The notes under the pieces were generated by a model, which was given only the letters and a program-made list of their open reading frames with translations, was not told the DNA's origin and did not search any database. Below are positions 1 through 7,682 of a stretch of DNA of 40,199 nucleotides, one piece after another. This stretch comes from Secundilactobacillus oryzae JCM 18671 (GTDB taxonomy: Bacteria; Bacillota; Bacilli; Lactobacillales; Lactobacillaceae). How positions within the stretch are numbered: position 1 is the first letter of the stretch; each line of letters starts with the position of its first letter. Location of the stretch: positions 1 to 40,199 of the forward strand of contig NZ_BBJM01000020.1 of assembly GCF_000740055.1 (NCBI RefSeq), in the 5' to 3' direction. The position numbers were made by a program, and so were the translations under genes.

Positions 1-17
1 TGAACCAAGCAAGAACC

Positions 18-63
18 AAAAAAAGAGTAATTTCAAGGGCTGTTTAGCCTTTGAAATTACTCT
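18..63 (-). terminator. Second intrinsic-terminator-like hairpin beyond rplL
   Basis: An inverted repeat has arms at 24-39 and 48-63 (about 15 pairs, one G-U) around an 8-nt loop. On the minus strand it is followed by a run of seven T. It lies beyond the first rplL terminator, so it is either a backup terminator for the ribosomal protein operon or belongs to a small unseen transcript. Confidence 0.7.
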
Positions 64-120
64 ATAAATTGTTCATCAACAGGATTTGACAAAGAGCCGT
101 TATTTCTTGCAATCTGCCAA

Positions 121-152
121 ACAAAAAAAGCAGATCATTCGATCTGCTTTTA
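121..152 (-). terminator. Intrinsic terminator of the rplJ-rplL operon
   Basis: The arms AAAAGCAGATC and GATCTGCTTTT surround a 4-nt loop. On the minus strand a T-rich tail follows, directly after the rplL stop codon. This is a classic Rho-independent terminator. Confidence 0.9.
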
Positions 153-157
153 AATGA

Positions 158-526
158 CTACTTAAGAGTAACAGTAGCGCCAACTTCTTCAAGCTTAGCC
201 TTGATGTCGTTAGCTTCGTCTTCTGAAACGCCTTCTTTAACGATTGAAGGTGCACCGTCAACAAGACCCTTAGCGTCTTTCAAGCCAAGTCCAGTGATTT
301 CACGAACTGCCTTGATAGCCTTAACCTTTTGGTCACCTGATGCAGTGATTTCAACATCGTATGAATCCTTAGCTGCATCGGCGTCGCCACCAGCAGCGCC
401 AGCAACTGCAACTGGTGCAGCAGCTGAAACGTCAAATTCTTCTTCGATAGCCTTAACCAAATCGTTTAAATCAGTAATTGAAGCTTCCTTAAGGGAAGCA
501 ATGATAGAATCTTTATCAAAAGCCAT
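158..526 (-). CDS. rplL: 50S ribosomal protein L7/L12
   Basis: This is the ribosomal stalk protein that recruits and stimulates translation factor GTPases (EF-Tu, EF-G, IF2). The 122 aa match the family length. An N-terminal dimerisation/L10-binding helix region (about 1-33) is followed by an Ala/Gly-rich flexible hinge (about 34-52). The C-terminal factor-binding domain carries the conserved [18 protein letters not shown] segment near 67-84. The ATG is preceded by GGAGG. It lies 50 bp after rplJ in the same transcript and is followed at once by a terminator, the usual end of the rplJL unit. rpoB is not in the window. Confidence 0.98.
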   Translation of the reverse strand: MAFDKDSIIASLKEASITDLNDLVKAIEEEFDVSAAAPVAVAGAAGGDADAAKDSYDVEITASGDQKVKAIKAVREITGLGLKDAKGLVDGAPSIVKEGVSEDEANDIKAKLEEVGATVTLK

Positions 527-576
527 TTTTGTTTCCTCCGTTTTTTTAAAGTAAATCGCATTGTGTTGGGACTAGC

Positions 577-1083
577 TTAGGCAGCGTCGCCTTCGCCAGC
601 TTTGTCAGCAACAGCCTTAACAGCTCTTGCAATCTTACGCATAGGATCTTGTAATGCACTTGCAAGCATTGAAAGTAAGTCTTCACGACTAGGTAATGTA
701 GCGTAAACGTTGATTTCATCAAGTGAGACGATCTTTTCTTCGATCAAACCACCCTTGATAGAAAGCTTGTCATTACCGTCAGCAAACTTCTTCAAGATCT
801 TAGCAGGTGCGATTGCATCCTCATCAGAGAAAGCAACAGCAGATGGGCCGTTAAAGATATCCTTTAAGTCACCATAACCTGCCTTGTCAGCAGCACGTGT
901 CAAAATCTTGTTTTTGATGACGCTCATTGAAACACCAGCGTTACGTAATTGTGTACGTAATTCTGTTACTTCAGCAACATCTAAACCACGATAATCGACC
1001 ACGATGGCTGAGGCAGCATTGTTGAATCGTTCTGTAACTTCTTCAACTTGTTTTGCCTTCATAGCAATATTTTCGTTACTCAT
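577..1083 (-). CDS. rplJ: 50S ribosomal protein L10
   Basis: L10 is the base of the ribosomal stalk. It binds 23S rRNA with L11 and carries L7/L12 dimers on its C-terminal helix. I place the start at the ATG at 1083 (protein begins [12 protein letters not shown], 168 aa). GGGAGGTG lies six bases upstream, while the longer frame to 1101 would start on TTG upstream of this ribosome binding site. The alanine-rich C-terminal helix ([20 protein letters not shown]) is where L7/L12 dimers bind. An L10 leader precedes it and rplL follows, so autogenous control by the L10-L12 complex is expected from the family. Confidence 0.97.
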   Translation of the reverse strand: MSNENIAMKAKQVEEVTERFNNAASAIVVDYRGLDVAEVTELRTQLRNAGVSMSVIKNKILTRAADKAGYGDLKDIFNGPSAVAFSDEDAIAPAKILKKFADGNDKLSIKGGLIEEKIVSLDEINVYATLPSREDLLSMLASALQDPMRKIARAVKAVADKAGEGDAA

Positions 1084-1104
1084 GTTTTTCACCTCCCGCA
1101 AATT

Positions 1105-1235
1105 TTTGGGATAAAAAAATCCCCGTGTCCACCCGACACAGAGAGCAAAGTACTATCATATTGATAATAATTTCCTCGGCAGGCATTAATTAAGGCTTTC
1201 GCCACCTGAGTCTTAGGCAGAACATGAATTAACTA
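1105..1235 (-). ncRNA. Ribosomal protein L10 leader (rplJ 5' UTR)
   Basis: On the minus strand the interval carries the conserved segments of the Firmicute L10 leader: AAGACTCAGGTGGC, then CCTTAATTAATGCCTGCCGAGG. Near the gene it ends with a short GTGTC/GACAC stem followed by GGGGATTTTTTT (1113-1139), which looks like an intrinsic terminator. The known role is binding of the L10(L12)4 complex to repress rplJL. The terminator-like 3' end suggests that control works by attenuation here. The candidate promoter at 1240-1268 puts the transcript start almost exactly at the leader's 5' edge. Confidence 0.9.
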
Positions 1236-1239
1236 TACT

Positions 1240-1268
1240 AAGTTACCACGTAATCTTAGTTTAGTCAA
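1240..1268 (-). promoter_or_regulatory. Promoter of rplJL with L10 leader
   Basis: The -35 is TTGACT (1263-1268) and the -10 is TAACTT (1240-1245), with a 17-bp spacer. A TG dinucleotide one base before the -10 (TGG-TAACTT) makes it an extended -10 element. It fits a start point around 1233, just before the L10 leader. Confidence 0.6.
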
Positions 1269-1295
1269 TCAGGGATTTTTAAATTAAAAGTTGAT

Positions 1296-1985
1296 TTAGA
1301 ATGTTGTTAAATCAACAGTAACACTTGGTCCGAATGTTGATGAAATTGAAACATGCTTTACGTATGTTCCCTTAACAGCAGCAGGACGGGCACTAACAAT
1401 CACATTTTCAATGGTTGTTAAGTTACCGATAAGCTTGTCAGTATCGAATGACAACTTACCAACTGGCACAGCAACGTTACCGTCACGGTCAGTTCTGTAA
1501 GTTACCTTACCAGCCTTAGATTCTGATACGGCCTTACCAACTTCCATGGTAACAGTACCAGTCTTAGGGTTTGGCATTAAGTTCTTAGGTCCAAGAATAC
1601 GGCCTAAACGACCTACTTTGGCCATCATGTCAGGTGTTGCGATAGCAACATCGAAATCTAACCAGCCATCTTGGATACGTTGTACTAAGTCATCGTCACC
1701 AACAACGTCAGCACCGGCATCCTTGGCTTCTTGAGCCTTTTCACCCTTAGCAAATACAACAACAGTTTGATCCTTACCAGTACCGTTTGGTAAAACTACG
1801 GCACCACGTAATTGTTGGTCTGCTTGCTTAGTATCTAAGTTTAAATGGAATACGATTTCCATAGTTGCGTCAAATTTAGCGAAATCAATCTTCTTAACTA
1901 ATTCCACAGCTTCCGTTACAGAGTAGCTCTTTTCTTGATCTACTTGCTTAAAAGCGTCTTGGTACTTTTTACCTCTTTTAGCCAT
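1296..1985 (-). CDS. rplA: 50S ribosomal protein L1
   Basis: L1 forms the mobile L1 stalk of the 50S subunit, binds 23S rRNA helices 76-78 and acts in release of deacylated tRNA; in many bacteria it also represses its own operon. The 229 aa are full length. The L1 signature region is visible around [20 protein letters not shown] (about residues 126-145). The ATG has GGAGG about 10 bases upstream. It follows rplK on the same transcript. The 100-bp gap contains a GTGGGAGG...CCAC element that may be an L1 binding site. Confidence 0.98.
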   Translation of the reverse strand: MAKRGKKYQDAFKQVDQEKSYSVTEAVELVKKIDFAKFDATMEIVFHLNLDTKQADQQLRGAVVLPNGTGKDQTVVVFAKGEKAQEAKDAGADVVGDDDLVQRIQDGWLDFDVAIATPDMMAKVGRLGRILGPKNLMPNPKTGTVTMEVGKAVSESKAGKVTYRTDRDGNVAVPVGKLSFDTDKLIGNLTTIENVIVSARPAAVKGTYVKHVSISSTFGPSVTVDLTTF

Positions 1986-2008
1986 CTTTCTGTTTTCCTC
2001 CTTGCAAA

Positions 2009-2038
2009 TGTGGTTATAGCGGATTTACCTCCCACTTG
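2009..2038 (-). promoter_or_regulatory. Candidate L1-binding mRNA element before rplA
   Basis: On the minus strand the sequence runs GTGGGAGGTAAATC..., then ACCACA, so GTGG can pair with CCAC around an internal GAGGTAAAT segment. A very similar element lies before rplK. The shared sequence and the position in the L11-L1 operon suggest an autoregulatory L1 site that mimics its rRNA target. This is inference from pattern. Confidence 0.45.
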
Positions 2039-2085
2039 ATACATTCACTTTCATGAAGTATCCGACTAGCAATCTCAACATGAGA

Positions 2086-2511
2086 TTAACCTTCGACAGT
2101 GAAACCCATGCTTCTTGCAGTTCCTTCAACCATGCGCATAGCTGCTTCTACATCAGCAGCGTTTAGGTCTTGCATTTTGGTTTGAGCGATTTCCTTAACT
2201 TGATCCTTGGTTACAGTAGCAACCTTGTTCGTGTTTGGTTCGCCAGAACCCTTTTCAACGCCAGCAGCCTTCTTAAGAAGAACAGCAGCTGGTGGTGTCT
2301 TAGTAATGAAGTCGAATGAACGGTCTTCATAAACTGAGATAACAACTGGAATAATCATTCCAGCTTGGTCAGCAGTACGTGCATTGAATTCCTTAGTGAA
2401 TCCCATGATGTTGATACCGGCTTGACCTAAAGCTGGTCCAACTGGTGGAGCTGGTGTTGCTTTACCAGCTGGTATTTGTAATTTAACTACATTAGCTACT
2501 TTTTTAGCCAC
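2086..2511 (-). CDS. rplK: 50S ribosomal protein L11
   Basis: L11 binds the GTPase-associated region of 23S rRNA and is needed for factor function and for RelA-type stringent signalling. The 141 aa are full length. The N-terminal proline-rich segment [21 protein letters not shown] (about 9-29, in two overlapping stretches) and the C-terminal rRNA-binding half are both recognisable. GGAGGT lies a few bases before the ATG. It is the first gene of rplK-rplA and has its own promoter at 2594-2622. Confidence 0.98.
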   Translation of the reverse strand: MAKKVANVVKLQIPAGKATPAPPVGPALGQAGINIMGFTKEFNARTADQAGMIIPVVISVYEDRSFDFITKTPPAAVLLKKAAGVEKGSGEPNTNKVATVTKDQVKEIAQTKMQDLNAADVEAAMRMVEGTARSMGFTVEG

Positions 2512-2535
2512 GAGACATACCTCCTTGAGTCCGTG

Positions 2536-2571
2536 TGTGGTAAATGGAGATGTAAATTTCTCCTCCCACTT
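2536..2571 (-). promoter_or_regulatory. Candidate L1-binding mRNA element before rplK
   Basis: On the minus strand AGTGGGAGGAGAAAT is followed by an inner GGAGA/TCTCC pairing and then TTACCACA, so an outer GTGG/CCAC stem can form. The element shares GTGGGAGG, AAAT and ACCACA with the one before rplA. It lies in the 5' UTR of rplK, downstream of the promoter. Confidence 0.45.
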
Positions 2572-2593
2572 CGTATGTAAAACATACTAGAAT

Positions 2594-2622
2594 AGTGTAC
2601 CACAGAAGTTCTGAATTACCAA
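2594..2622 (-). promoter_or_regulatory. Promoter of rplK-rplA
   Basis: The -35 is TTGGTA (2617-2622) and the -10 is TACACT (2594-2599), with a 17-bp spacer and a TGG extended -10. It lies downstream of the nusG stop, so rplK-rplA can be transcribed independently of nusG. Confidence 0.7.
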
Positions 2623-2646
2623 TAAAAAATATGAGAACGAATCGTC

Positions 2647-3198
2647 TTAATCGAGCACTGGATCGATTTGATCAAAGTTTAACTCGGTACTGGTTTCACG
2701 ACCGAACATGTTGATGTTAACCTTCATCTTCAACTTCTCGTTGTCGACTTCAGTAACCTTACCTTCAAGGCCTGCAAAAGCACCATCAACAATCTTCACA
2801 ACGTCGCCTTCATTCACGTCAAGATCTTGATGACGCGCACTCATTCCGATTCGTTGAAGGACAAGCTCAACTTCATCAGGCAACAATGGCGTTGGCTTTG
2901 AACCTTGTCCGTGAGAACCAATAAATCCGGTAACGCCTGGTGTGTTACGAACCACGTACCAAGATTGGTCGGTCATGACCATTTCCACCAACACGTAACC
3001 AGGGAAAGTCTTGTCCATCTTGATTTTTTCTTTACCGTTCTTTACTTCACGTTCCTCTTCTTCTGGAACAACAACCCGGAAGATGAAATCGCTCATCCCC
3101 ATGGATTGAGCTCGTGATTCAAGATTCATCTTAACTTTGTTTTCGTATCCTGAGTAAGTATGAAGGACATACCACTCTTTTTCAGCTGATTCGACCAT
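2647..3198 (-). CDS. nusG: Transcription termination/antitermination factor NusG
   Basis: NusG binds RNA polymerase and modulates pausing and termination; in Bacillus-type bacteria it promotes pausing. I start it at the ATG at 3198 (MVESAEKEWYVLHTYSGYE, 183 aa), which has AAAGGAGA eight bases upstream; the longer frame to 3258 has no such site. The N-terminal NGN domain spans about residues 8-115 and includes FPGYVLVEM and VRNTPGVTGFIG. The C-terminal KOW domain (about 128-183) begins VNEGDVVKIVDGAFAGLEG. The secE-rpmG order upstream is canonical. A terminator-like hairpin sits just before its ribosome binding site. Confidence 0.97.
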   Translation of the reverse strand: MVESAEKEWYVLHTYSGYENKVKMNLESRAQSMGMSDFIFRVVVPEEEEREVKNGKEKIKMDKTFPGYVLVEMVMTDQSWYVVRNTPGVTGFIGSHGQGSKPTPLLPDEVELVLQRIGMSARHQDLDVNEGDVVKIVDGAFAGLEGKVTEVDNEKLKMKVNINMFGRETSTELNFDQIDPVLD

Positions 3199-3220
3199 TT
3201 GCGATTCTCCTTTTTCCAAA

Positions 3221-3248
3221 ATAAAAAAACCTCGACAAGCGAAGTTTT
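3221..3248 (-). terminator. Terminator-like hairpin between secE and nusG
   Basis: On the minus strand the stem AACTTCG/CGAGGTT (one G-T pair, 4-5 nt loop) is followed by TTTTTT. It ends about 25 bases before the nusG start codon. No promoter fits between the hairpin and nusG, so it would act as an attenuator or partial terminator rather than as an operon end. Confidence 0.6.
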
Positions 3249-3298
3249 CGGTCAACAAACATTCAATTAATTAAACCATTTAAACGGCTATTAGTCAA

Positions 3299-3475
3299 CT
3301 AGGACAACAGCTGAATGCCGGCTTGCACAAGATAGTCAACGATCGCAAAGAAGATTGCAAAAAGCACTGATGTCGTCACAACAGCACTTGTGTCGCGACG
3401 GGTTTGCTTGGCGTTAGGCCATGAAACGTTCTTCATTTCCTGAACCACACTACCTAAAAATCTGAAAAAGCGCAT
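3299..3475 (-). CDS. secE: Preprotein translocase subunit SecE
   Basis: SecE stabilises SecY in the Sec translocon of the cytoplasmic membrane. The frame reads MRFFRFLGSVVQEMKNVSWP, then NAKQTRRDTS, then one hydrophobic span (about residues 31-57), giving 58 aa in all. This is the normal size of single-span Gram-positive SecE. The conserved EMKNVSWP motif before the membrane segment is diagnostic. TAGGAGGAAAC precedes the ATG. It lies between rpmG and nusG, the standard location. Confidence 0.95.
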   Translation of the reverse strand: MRFFRFLGSVVQEMKNVSWPNAKQTRRDTSAVVTTSVLFAIFFAIVDYLVQAGIQLLS

Positions 3476-3501
3476 GCTAGTTTCCTCCTAAGTTCTCGTG
3501 A

Positions 3502-3651
3502 TTAACGAGTTTCTTGATGCATCGTGTATTTACCACAGTGTTTACAAAACTTTTTGACTTCTAACCGGTGCGTCCGATTTGGGCTGTATGCAATCGTGTA
3601 ATTGCGTGAGCCACAAACGGAACAGGCAAGAGCAACTTTCTTTTGTGCCAT
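3502..3651 (-). CDS. rpmG: 50S ribosomal protein L33
   Basis: This is a 49-aa protein beginning [20 protein letters not shown] and ending KYTMHQETR. Two CxxC pairs (CSVC near 10-13 and CKHC near 36-39) mark the zinc-binding (C+) form of L33, a small protein near the ribosomal E site. AAGGAGGTG precedes the ATG at a good distance. It is the first gene of rpmG-secE-nusG and has a strong promoter directly upstream. Confidence 0.95.
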   Translation of the reverse strand: MAQKKVALACSVCGSRNYTIAYSPNRTHRLEVKKFCKHCGKYTMHQETR

Positions 3652-3678
3652 TGCTAGCACCTCCTTAAAAACAGAACA

Positions 3679-3707
3679 ATTTTACCATCATAAAACGGTA
3701 GCGTCAA
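3679..3707 (-). promoter_or_regulatory. Promoter of rpmG-secE-nusG
   Basis: The -35 is TTGACG (3702-3707) and the -10 is TAAAAT (3679-3684), with a 17-bp spacer and a TGG extended -10. It sits between the sigma-factor gene stop and rpmG, making this unit independent of upstream readthrough. Confidence 0.8.
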
Positions 3708-3714
3708 TTCATGC

Positions 3715-4323
3715 TTAATGTTCGAGCAAGCGTTGAGCTTTTTTGTGTGCCCGCTCGTAGGCACTTCTCACTTTTCTAACGGGAACTTTTAAATTCAAGG
3801 CGACGGCTTCCAACGTAGGATGCGAAAAGGTTTTTAATAGGACCTCTCGTTCAAACGGTGACAGCTGAACCGCTAAATAGTCTTGAATCGCCTCATCGTA
3901 CAAGGTCTTAGTTTCCGGTAACACTACCTTATCATCTTGAAGACTATTTTCATAGAATTCCGGATCGATGTCCAAAGAATAAGCAATTCGATCCATTTGA
4001 CGTTTATAGGCCAAACTTGCACGTAATAAATCCACCCGCTGGTTAATTAAAATTCGCTTGTAATACGCCCCAAATGTAATGCGGCGACTGGTTGAATAAC
4101 TGCTAGCGGCCTTCCATAAGACGTAAGAGGCCTCTTGAACCCAATCATCCCACTCTAGACCGCTAATTGGATAACGTGTTTCAATACTCCGAATCAAGGG
4201 ATAATAACGTATCAATAGCTCGCTAAAAAGTAACGATGTTTCACTTGTTAACTGCTCTAAGATTTCTAAGTCAGTTAGTTGATGGTACGTCCCCGTTTGC
4301 TGGTTAAATCGTTTAATCGTCAT
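3715..4323 (-). CDS. sigH: SigH/ComX-like RNA polymerase sigma factor
   Basis: This is an alternative sigma factor of the sigma-70 family. The start at 4323 (MTIKRFNQQTG, 202 aa) has GGAGG seven bases upstream. Region 2 is visible around LEWDDWVQEASYVLWKAA with ITFGAYYKRILINQ following. A C-terminal region-4 helix-turn-helix covers LSPFEREVLLKTF... to VRKVRSAYERAHKKAQRLL. The position between rpmG and yacP equals that of sigH in Bacillus. In non-sporulating lactobacilli the ortholog is thought to control competence (DNA uptake) genes, but conditions of expression are unknown. No competence genes are in the window. Confidence 0.85.
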   Translation of the reverse strand: MTIKRFNQQTGTYHQLTDLEILEQLTSETSLLFSELLIRYYPLIRSIETRYPISGLEWDDWVQEASYVLWKAASSYSTSRRITFGAYYKRILINQRVDLLRASLAYKRQMDRIAYSLDIDPEFYENSLQDDKVVLPETKTLYDEAIQDYLAVQLSPFEREVLLKTFSHPTLEAVALNLKVPVRKVRSAYERAHKKAQRLLEH

Positions 4324-4406
4324 GCCGTGTCCTCCAAAGGTTTTGTTAAACACAGCTTACTGATGAACGCCTTAACACGAAAGAGAACGTATTATCGTAA
4401 TTTAAA

Positions 4407-4943
4407 CTATTTCTTGGGCTTCTTGTTTGTCAGTTGTTCGCGTAAGGCTTCGAGAGCATCCATTTGCTTATTATCCCAAGGTGACTTGCGGACACTTCCC
4501 AAATCATTGTAGCGACTAGCCTCTTGATTGACTTCTTTTTTTGATAAATGCATATCACTTAATAATTCATTAGTGGGAATACGTAAGGCACCCTGTGAAA
4601 AAATCATCCACTGTTCGGCCTGATCATCAGTTGCGACCATAACCTGAAGTAACGGTGACTGTTTGCGTCTGGCAAGTGCTTCAATGTAACTATCAGCCGT
4701 TTCGTTCTTAGCGGTCCACACAATTTGTAGACCCCGATAGTGCTTTGCTTGCGTGGTCCCCGGAACGTACATGGCATCAAAAACCAGGATAATATCAATA
4801 TCACGATATTTGCGATACTCCACCATCATTTGAATGAGCTTGTCTCGAGCGTCTTCTAGTCGATTTTGAAGTTTTAATTGTTTCAAGTCGGGCCAACTGC
4901 CAATTAAATTGTAAGCATCAACAATCAATAACTCTTTCTTCAT
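4407..4943 (-). CDS. rae1: NYN/PIN-like endoribonuclease (YacP/Rae1 family)
   Basis: This is a 178-aa NYN-domain protein. Acidic PIN-like motifs are visible: LIVDAYNLIG at the N-terminus, ILVFDAMYVPG near the first third, and ATDDQAEQW near residue 110. The Bacillus subtilis relative Rae1 (YacP) is a ribosome-associated endonuclease that cuts mRNA in the A site. The function here is inferred from family and from the conserved position after rlmB and before sigH. It starts 11 bp after the rlmB stop codon, so co-transcription with rlmB is likely. Confidence 0.85.
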   Translation of the reverse strand: MKKELLIVDAYNLIGSWPDLKQLKLQNRLEDARDKLIQMMVEYRKYRDIDIILVFDAMYVPGTTQAKHYRGLQIVWTAKNETADSYIEALARRKQSPLLQVMVATDDQAEQWMIFSQGALRIPTNELLSDMHLSKKEVNQEASRYNDLGSVRKSPWDNKQMDALEALREQLTNKKPKK

Positions 4944-4954
4944 TTAACGTCCCC

Positions 4955-5725
4955 CTAATTTAACGGGTTACGAGAATTGAAAGCCTGGTACATTAGTAAA
5001 CTAGCCGCCACACTAGCATTTAAACTTTGTACGTGACCGACCATTGGAATGCTAAGTGTTTCATCGACATTTTTTTGAAGTAATGGGGAAACACCCTTGC
5101 CTTCGTTACCAATAATTAAGCCAACTGCACCCTTGGCGTTCCAGCGCCGGTAATCCGTCCCATCCATAGCCGTTCCAAAGATCCAGACGCCGGCCTTTTT
5201 GAGATCCTTAACCGTGTTCACGAGGTTGGTCACTCGAGCAACAGGTACGTGTTCAATGGCCCCAGTCGAGGTCTTGGCGACCACTGCGGTCAAGCCAACC
5301 GCCCGGCGTTTCGGAATAATAATTCCGTGCGCACCAACGGCATCCGCCGTTCTCATGATAGACCCCAGGTTATGAGGATCTTCCAGGTTATCCAGGATTA
5401 AGAAGAATGGATCTTCTTCTTTTTGCTTAGCGTTTTCAAATAGGTCATCGATAGTGGCATATTTGAACGCTGCAACCGTTAGGACAACCCCTTGGTGGTT
5501 TTCATGGATACTTAGCTGATCCAGCTTTTGCTTGGGTGATTTTTGAATGACTAAGTTACGCCGCTTTGCTAAACGCATAATTTCATCAATGATTTCACCC
5601 TTGGCATCATTTTGAATGAAGACCTTGTTAATTTCTTGCTTGCTTCTCAGGGCAGCGACGGCCGGGTGACGACCGATGACGAATTCGGATTCCTCATCCT
5701 CAAACTTTTGATCTTTTTCTGTCAT
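4955..5725 (-). CDS. rlmB: 23S rRNA (guanosine-2'-O-)-methyltransferase RlmB, SpoU/TrmH family
   Basis: The 256-aa protein has an N-terminal substrate-binding domain ([14 protein letters not shown] near 16-29) and a C-terminal SPOUT knot. The SpoU motifs are [21 protein letters not shown] (split as motif 1), [12 protein letters not shown] and [19 protein letters not shown]. RlmB methylates G2251 of 23S rRNA in the P loop; close paralogs modify other positions, so the exact site is inferred. Its ATG overlaps the mrnC stop by four bases (ATGA), which points to translational coupling. Confidence 0.93.
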   Translation of the reverse strand: MTEKDQKFEDEESEFVIGRHPAVAALRSKQEINKVFIQNDAKGEIIDEIMRLAKRRNLVIQKSPKQKLDQLSIHENHQGVVLTVAAFKYATIDDLFENAKQKEEDPFFLILDNLEDPHNLGSIMRTADAVGAHGIIIPKRRAVGLTAVVAKTSTGAIEHVPVARVTNLVNTVKDLKKAGVWIFGTAMDGTDYRRWNAKGAVGLIIGNEGKGVSPLLQKNVDETLSIPMVGHVQSLNASVAASLLMYQAFNSRNPLN

Positions 5726-6135
5726 TTTCTTGTCCTTCCTGCCTCAACCTGAGTGATACACCACGCTGCTAATTCATCAACGCGTTCTGTCTGATTACTT
5801 AAGAATAAATAACCAAACAGTGCTTCAAATCCAGTTGAAATGCGGTACGTTACGACATCCGTGTTCTTAGCATGCGTATAGCTCTTCGCGTTACGGCCCC
5901 GTTTGAAGAAGTTCCATTCGTCCTCCGACAAAACGGCGTCCTCTTCCATAAGGCCGATAAGTGCTGCTTGCGCCTTCGCTGAGACATAGTTGGTAGCCCG
6001 ATGTTGCAAATTTGTGGGCTTCATAACGCCGAGTTCTAATAAGCGTTGCCGCACGTACACTTCATAAATGCCATCGCCCATATAGGCTAATGTCACGCCA
6101 TTTAGCTGATTATAATCTACTGTTGATTCCTTCAT
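5722..6135 (-). CDS. mrnC: Mini-ribonuclease III
   Basis: This is a 137-aa RNase III catalytic domain without the double-stranded RNA-binding domain. The motif [21 protein letters not shown] (two parts, near 15-35) carries the conserved acidic residues. FKRGRNAKS and [13 protein letters not shown] near the C-terminus are also typical of the family. The Bacillus enzyme matures the 3' end of the 23S rRNA precursor. It starts 8 bp after cysS and overlaps rlmB by four bases. Confidence 0.95.
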   Translation of the reverse strand: MKESTVDYNQLNGVTLAYMGDGIYEVYVRQRLLELGVMKPTNLQHRATNYVSAKAQAALIGLMEEDAVLSEDEWNFFKRGRNAKSYTHAKNTDVVTYRISTGFEALFGYLFLSNQTERVDELAAWCITQVEAGRTRK

Positions 6136-6143
6136 CTATTGCG

Positions 6144-7553
6144 TTATTCCTCTCTTCTCCACCGAGTTCCTTGTGGTGTGTCTTCCAAAATAATCCCTTG
6201 AGCCTTTAACTGTTCACGAATTTCATCGCTACGGGCAAAATCTTTATTCTTTCGAGCGTCAAGTCGCTCCTGAATCAGTGCCTCAATGTGATCATCCTTA
6301 AGTTCTTCACTCTTTAGCACAATCCCAAATACATTAACCATCGCTTGTAGTTGTTCCAGAATCATTTTGATGGTGCCCTGATCAACTCGTTGGTTTTCGG
6401 CATAAATGTTGCCTAACTTGGCAAGTTCATAAACTTGTGCAATCCCATTTTGGGCATTGAAATCATCATCCATGGCATCCACAAAGTTCGCTTGAATCTG
6501 CCGAACTTCCTGATCAACCTTTGGATCATTCCCTGCTTCAGCGTCCTTCAAGCGATAATTCAAGTTATTGTAGGCCGTCTCTAATCGCTTTAAGTTGTTG
6601 GCGGCATCAGCCAAATTGGCCTCAGTATATTGAATCGGACGACGATATTGAGTCGTTGCCATGAAGAAGCGTAAGACCTCTGGGGCCACTGTCTTAATGA
6701 TGTCATGTACCGTCACAAAGTTGCCCAATGATTTACTCATCTTTTCGTTGGCATCCCCAACCGTCACGAAACCATTGTGTAGCCAGTAATTGGCAAACTT
6801 CTGTCCCGTCTTCGCTTCCGTCTGAGCAATTTCATTTTCATGATGTGGGAATTCTAGATCTTGGCCACCACCATGAATGTCGATAGTATCCCCGAGATAC
6901 TTCGTCGACATCACTGAACATTCAATGTGCCAACCTGGACGACCCGCGCCCCATGGCGATTCCCAAGAAATCTCTTCCGGCTTAGCTGCCTTCCAGAGGG
7001 CAAAGTCAATTGGGTCTTCCTTTTTCTCAAGTTCCGCAGGATCGGTATGCTCACTGGCTCCGACTTCAAGCTCGTCGATGTTTTGATCCGAGAGCTCCCC
7101 ATAATGTTCGAAATGACGAGCGCGGTAGTACACGTCACCGACTGACTCGTAAGCGAACCCTTTTTCAATCAAGACCTTAATGAAATCAATGATTTCAGGA
7201 ATATTTTCGGTCGCACGGGGATTCACCGTTGCCGGCTCGATGTTGATGGCACTGGTATCCTCTTTGAAGGCCTCAATAAACCGATCCGCCACTTCGGGTA
7301 CGGTGATATTCAATTCTTTAGCAGCTTTGATGAGCTTGTCATCAACGTCAGTAAAGTTGGAAACATAGTTCACCTTGTAGCCTTTATATTCAAAGTAGCG
7401 CCGAATGGTATCAAATGCGATAGCACTTCTCGCATTTCCAATGTGGATATAGTTATAAACTGTGGGGCCACAGACATACATGTTCACCACGTTTGGGTTA
7501 ATGGATTTAAAAACTTCTTTCTGCCGCGTTAGTGTATTAAAAACTTTTAGCAT
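6144..7553 (-). CDS. cysS: Cysteine--tRNA ligase
   Basis: This is a class I aminoacyl-tRNA synthetase, 469 aa, full length. The HIGH-type signature is [10 protein letters not shown] (about 35-44) and KMSKS is in [11 protein letters not shown] (about 268). The zinc-binding residues of the family are in [10 protein letters not shown] (C28), HIECS and [10 protein letters not shown]. An extended -10 promoter lies about 35 bp upstream. In Bacillus cysE sits between gltX and cysS; here it is absent and the two are separated by a terminator and promoter. I see no T-box before it. Confidence 0.98.
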   Translation of the reverse strand: MLKVFNTLTRQKEVFKSINPNVVNMYVCGPTVYNYIHIGNARSAIAFDTIRRYFEYKGYKVNYVSNFTDVDDKLIKAAKELNITVPEVADRFIEAFKEDTSAINIEPATVNPRATENIPEIIDFIKVLIEKGFAYESVGDVYYRARHFEHYGELSDQNIDELEVGASEHTDPAELEKKEDPIDFALWKAAKPEEISWESPWGAGRPGWHIECSVMSTKYLGDTIDIHGGGQDLEFPHHENEIAQTEAKTGQKFANYWLHNGFVTVGDANEKMSKSLGNFVTVHDIIKTVAPEVLRFFMATTQYRRPIQYTEANLADAANNLKRLETAYNNLNYRLKDAEAGNDPKVDQEVRQIQANFVDAMDDDFNAQNGIAQVYELAKLGNIYAENQRVDQGTIKMILEQLQAMVNVFGIVLKSEELKDDHIEALIQERLDARKNKDFARSDEIREQLKAQGIILEDTPQGTRWRREE

Positions 7554-7588
7554 GATTGTGTACCCCTCTCAATATTAGATTCTACTTT

Positions 7589-7597
7589 ATTCTAGCA
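7589..7597 (-). promoter_or_regulatory. Extended -10 promoter of cysS-mrnC-rlmB-yacP
   Basis: TGC-TAGAAT on the minus strand forms an extended -10. A TTGTCG lies 19 bases upstream as a weakly placed -35. It lies between the gltX terminator and cysS. Confidence 0.6.
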
Positions 7598-7642
7598 TAT
7601 CCGAACCCGCAAACGACAATGATAATGATTGCCTAATCGCAA

Positions 7643-7681
7643 AACCCGCCGATTGTAAATGAGCCAATCAGCGGGTTTAAG
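7643..7681 (-). terminator. Intrinsic terminator of gltX
   Basis: The stem AAACCCGCTGATTGG pairs with CAATCGGCGGGTTTT around a loop of about 10 nt. The minus-strand right arm ends in a T run. It starts right after the gltX stop codon. Confidence 0.9.
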
Positions 7682-7682
7682 G

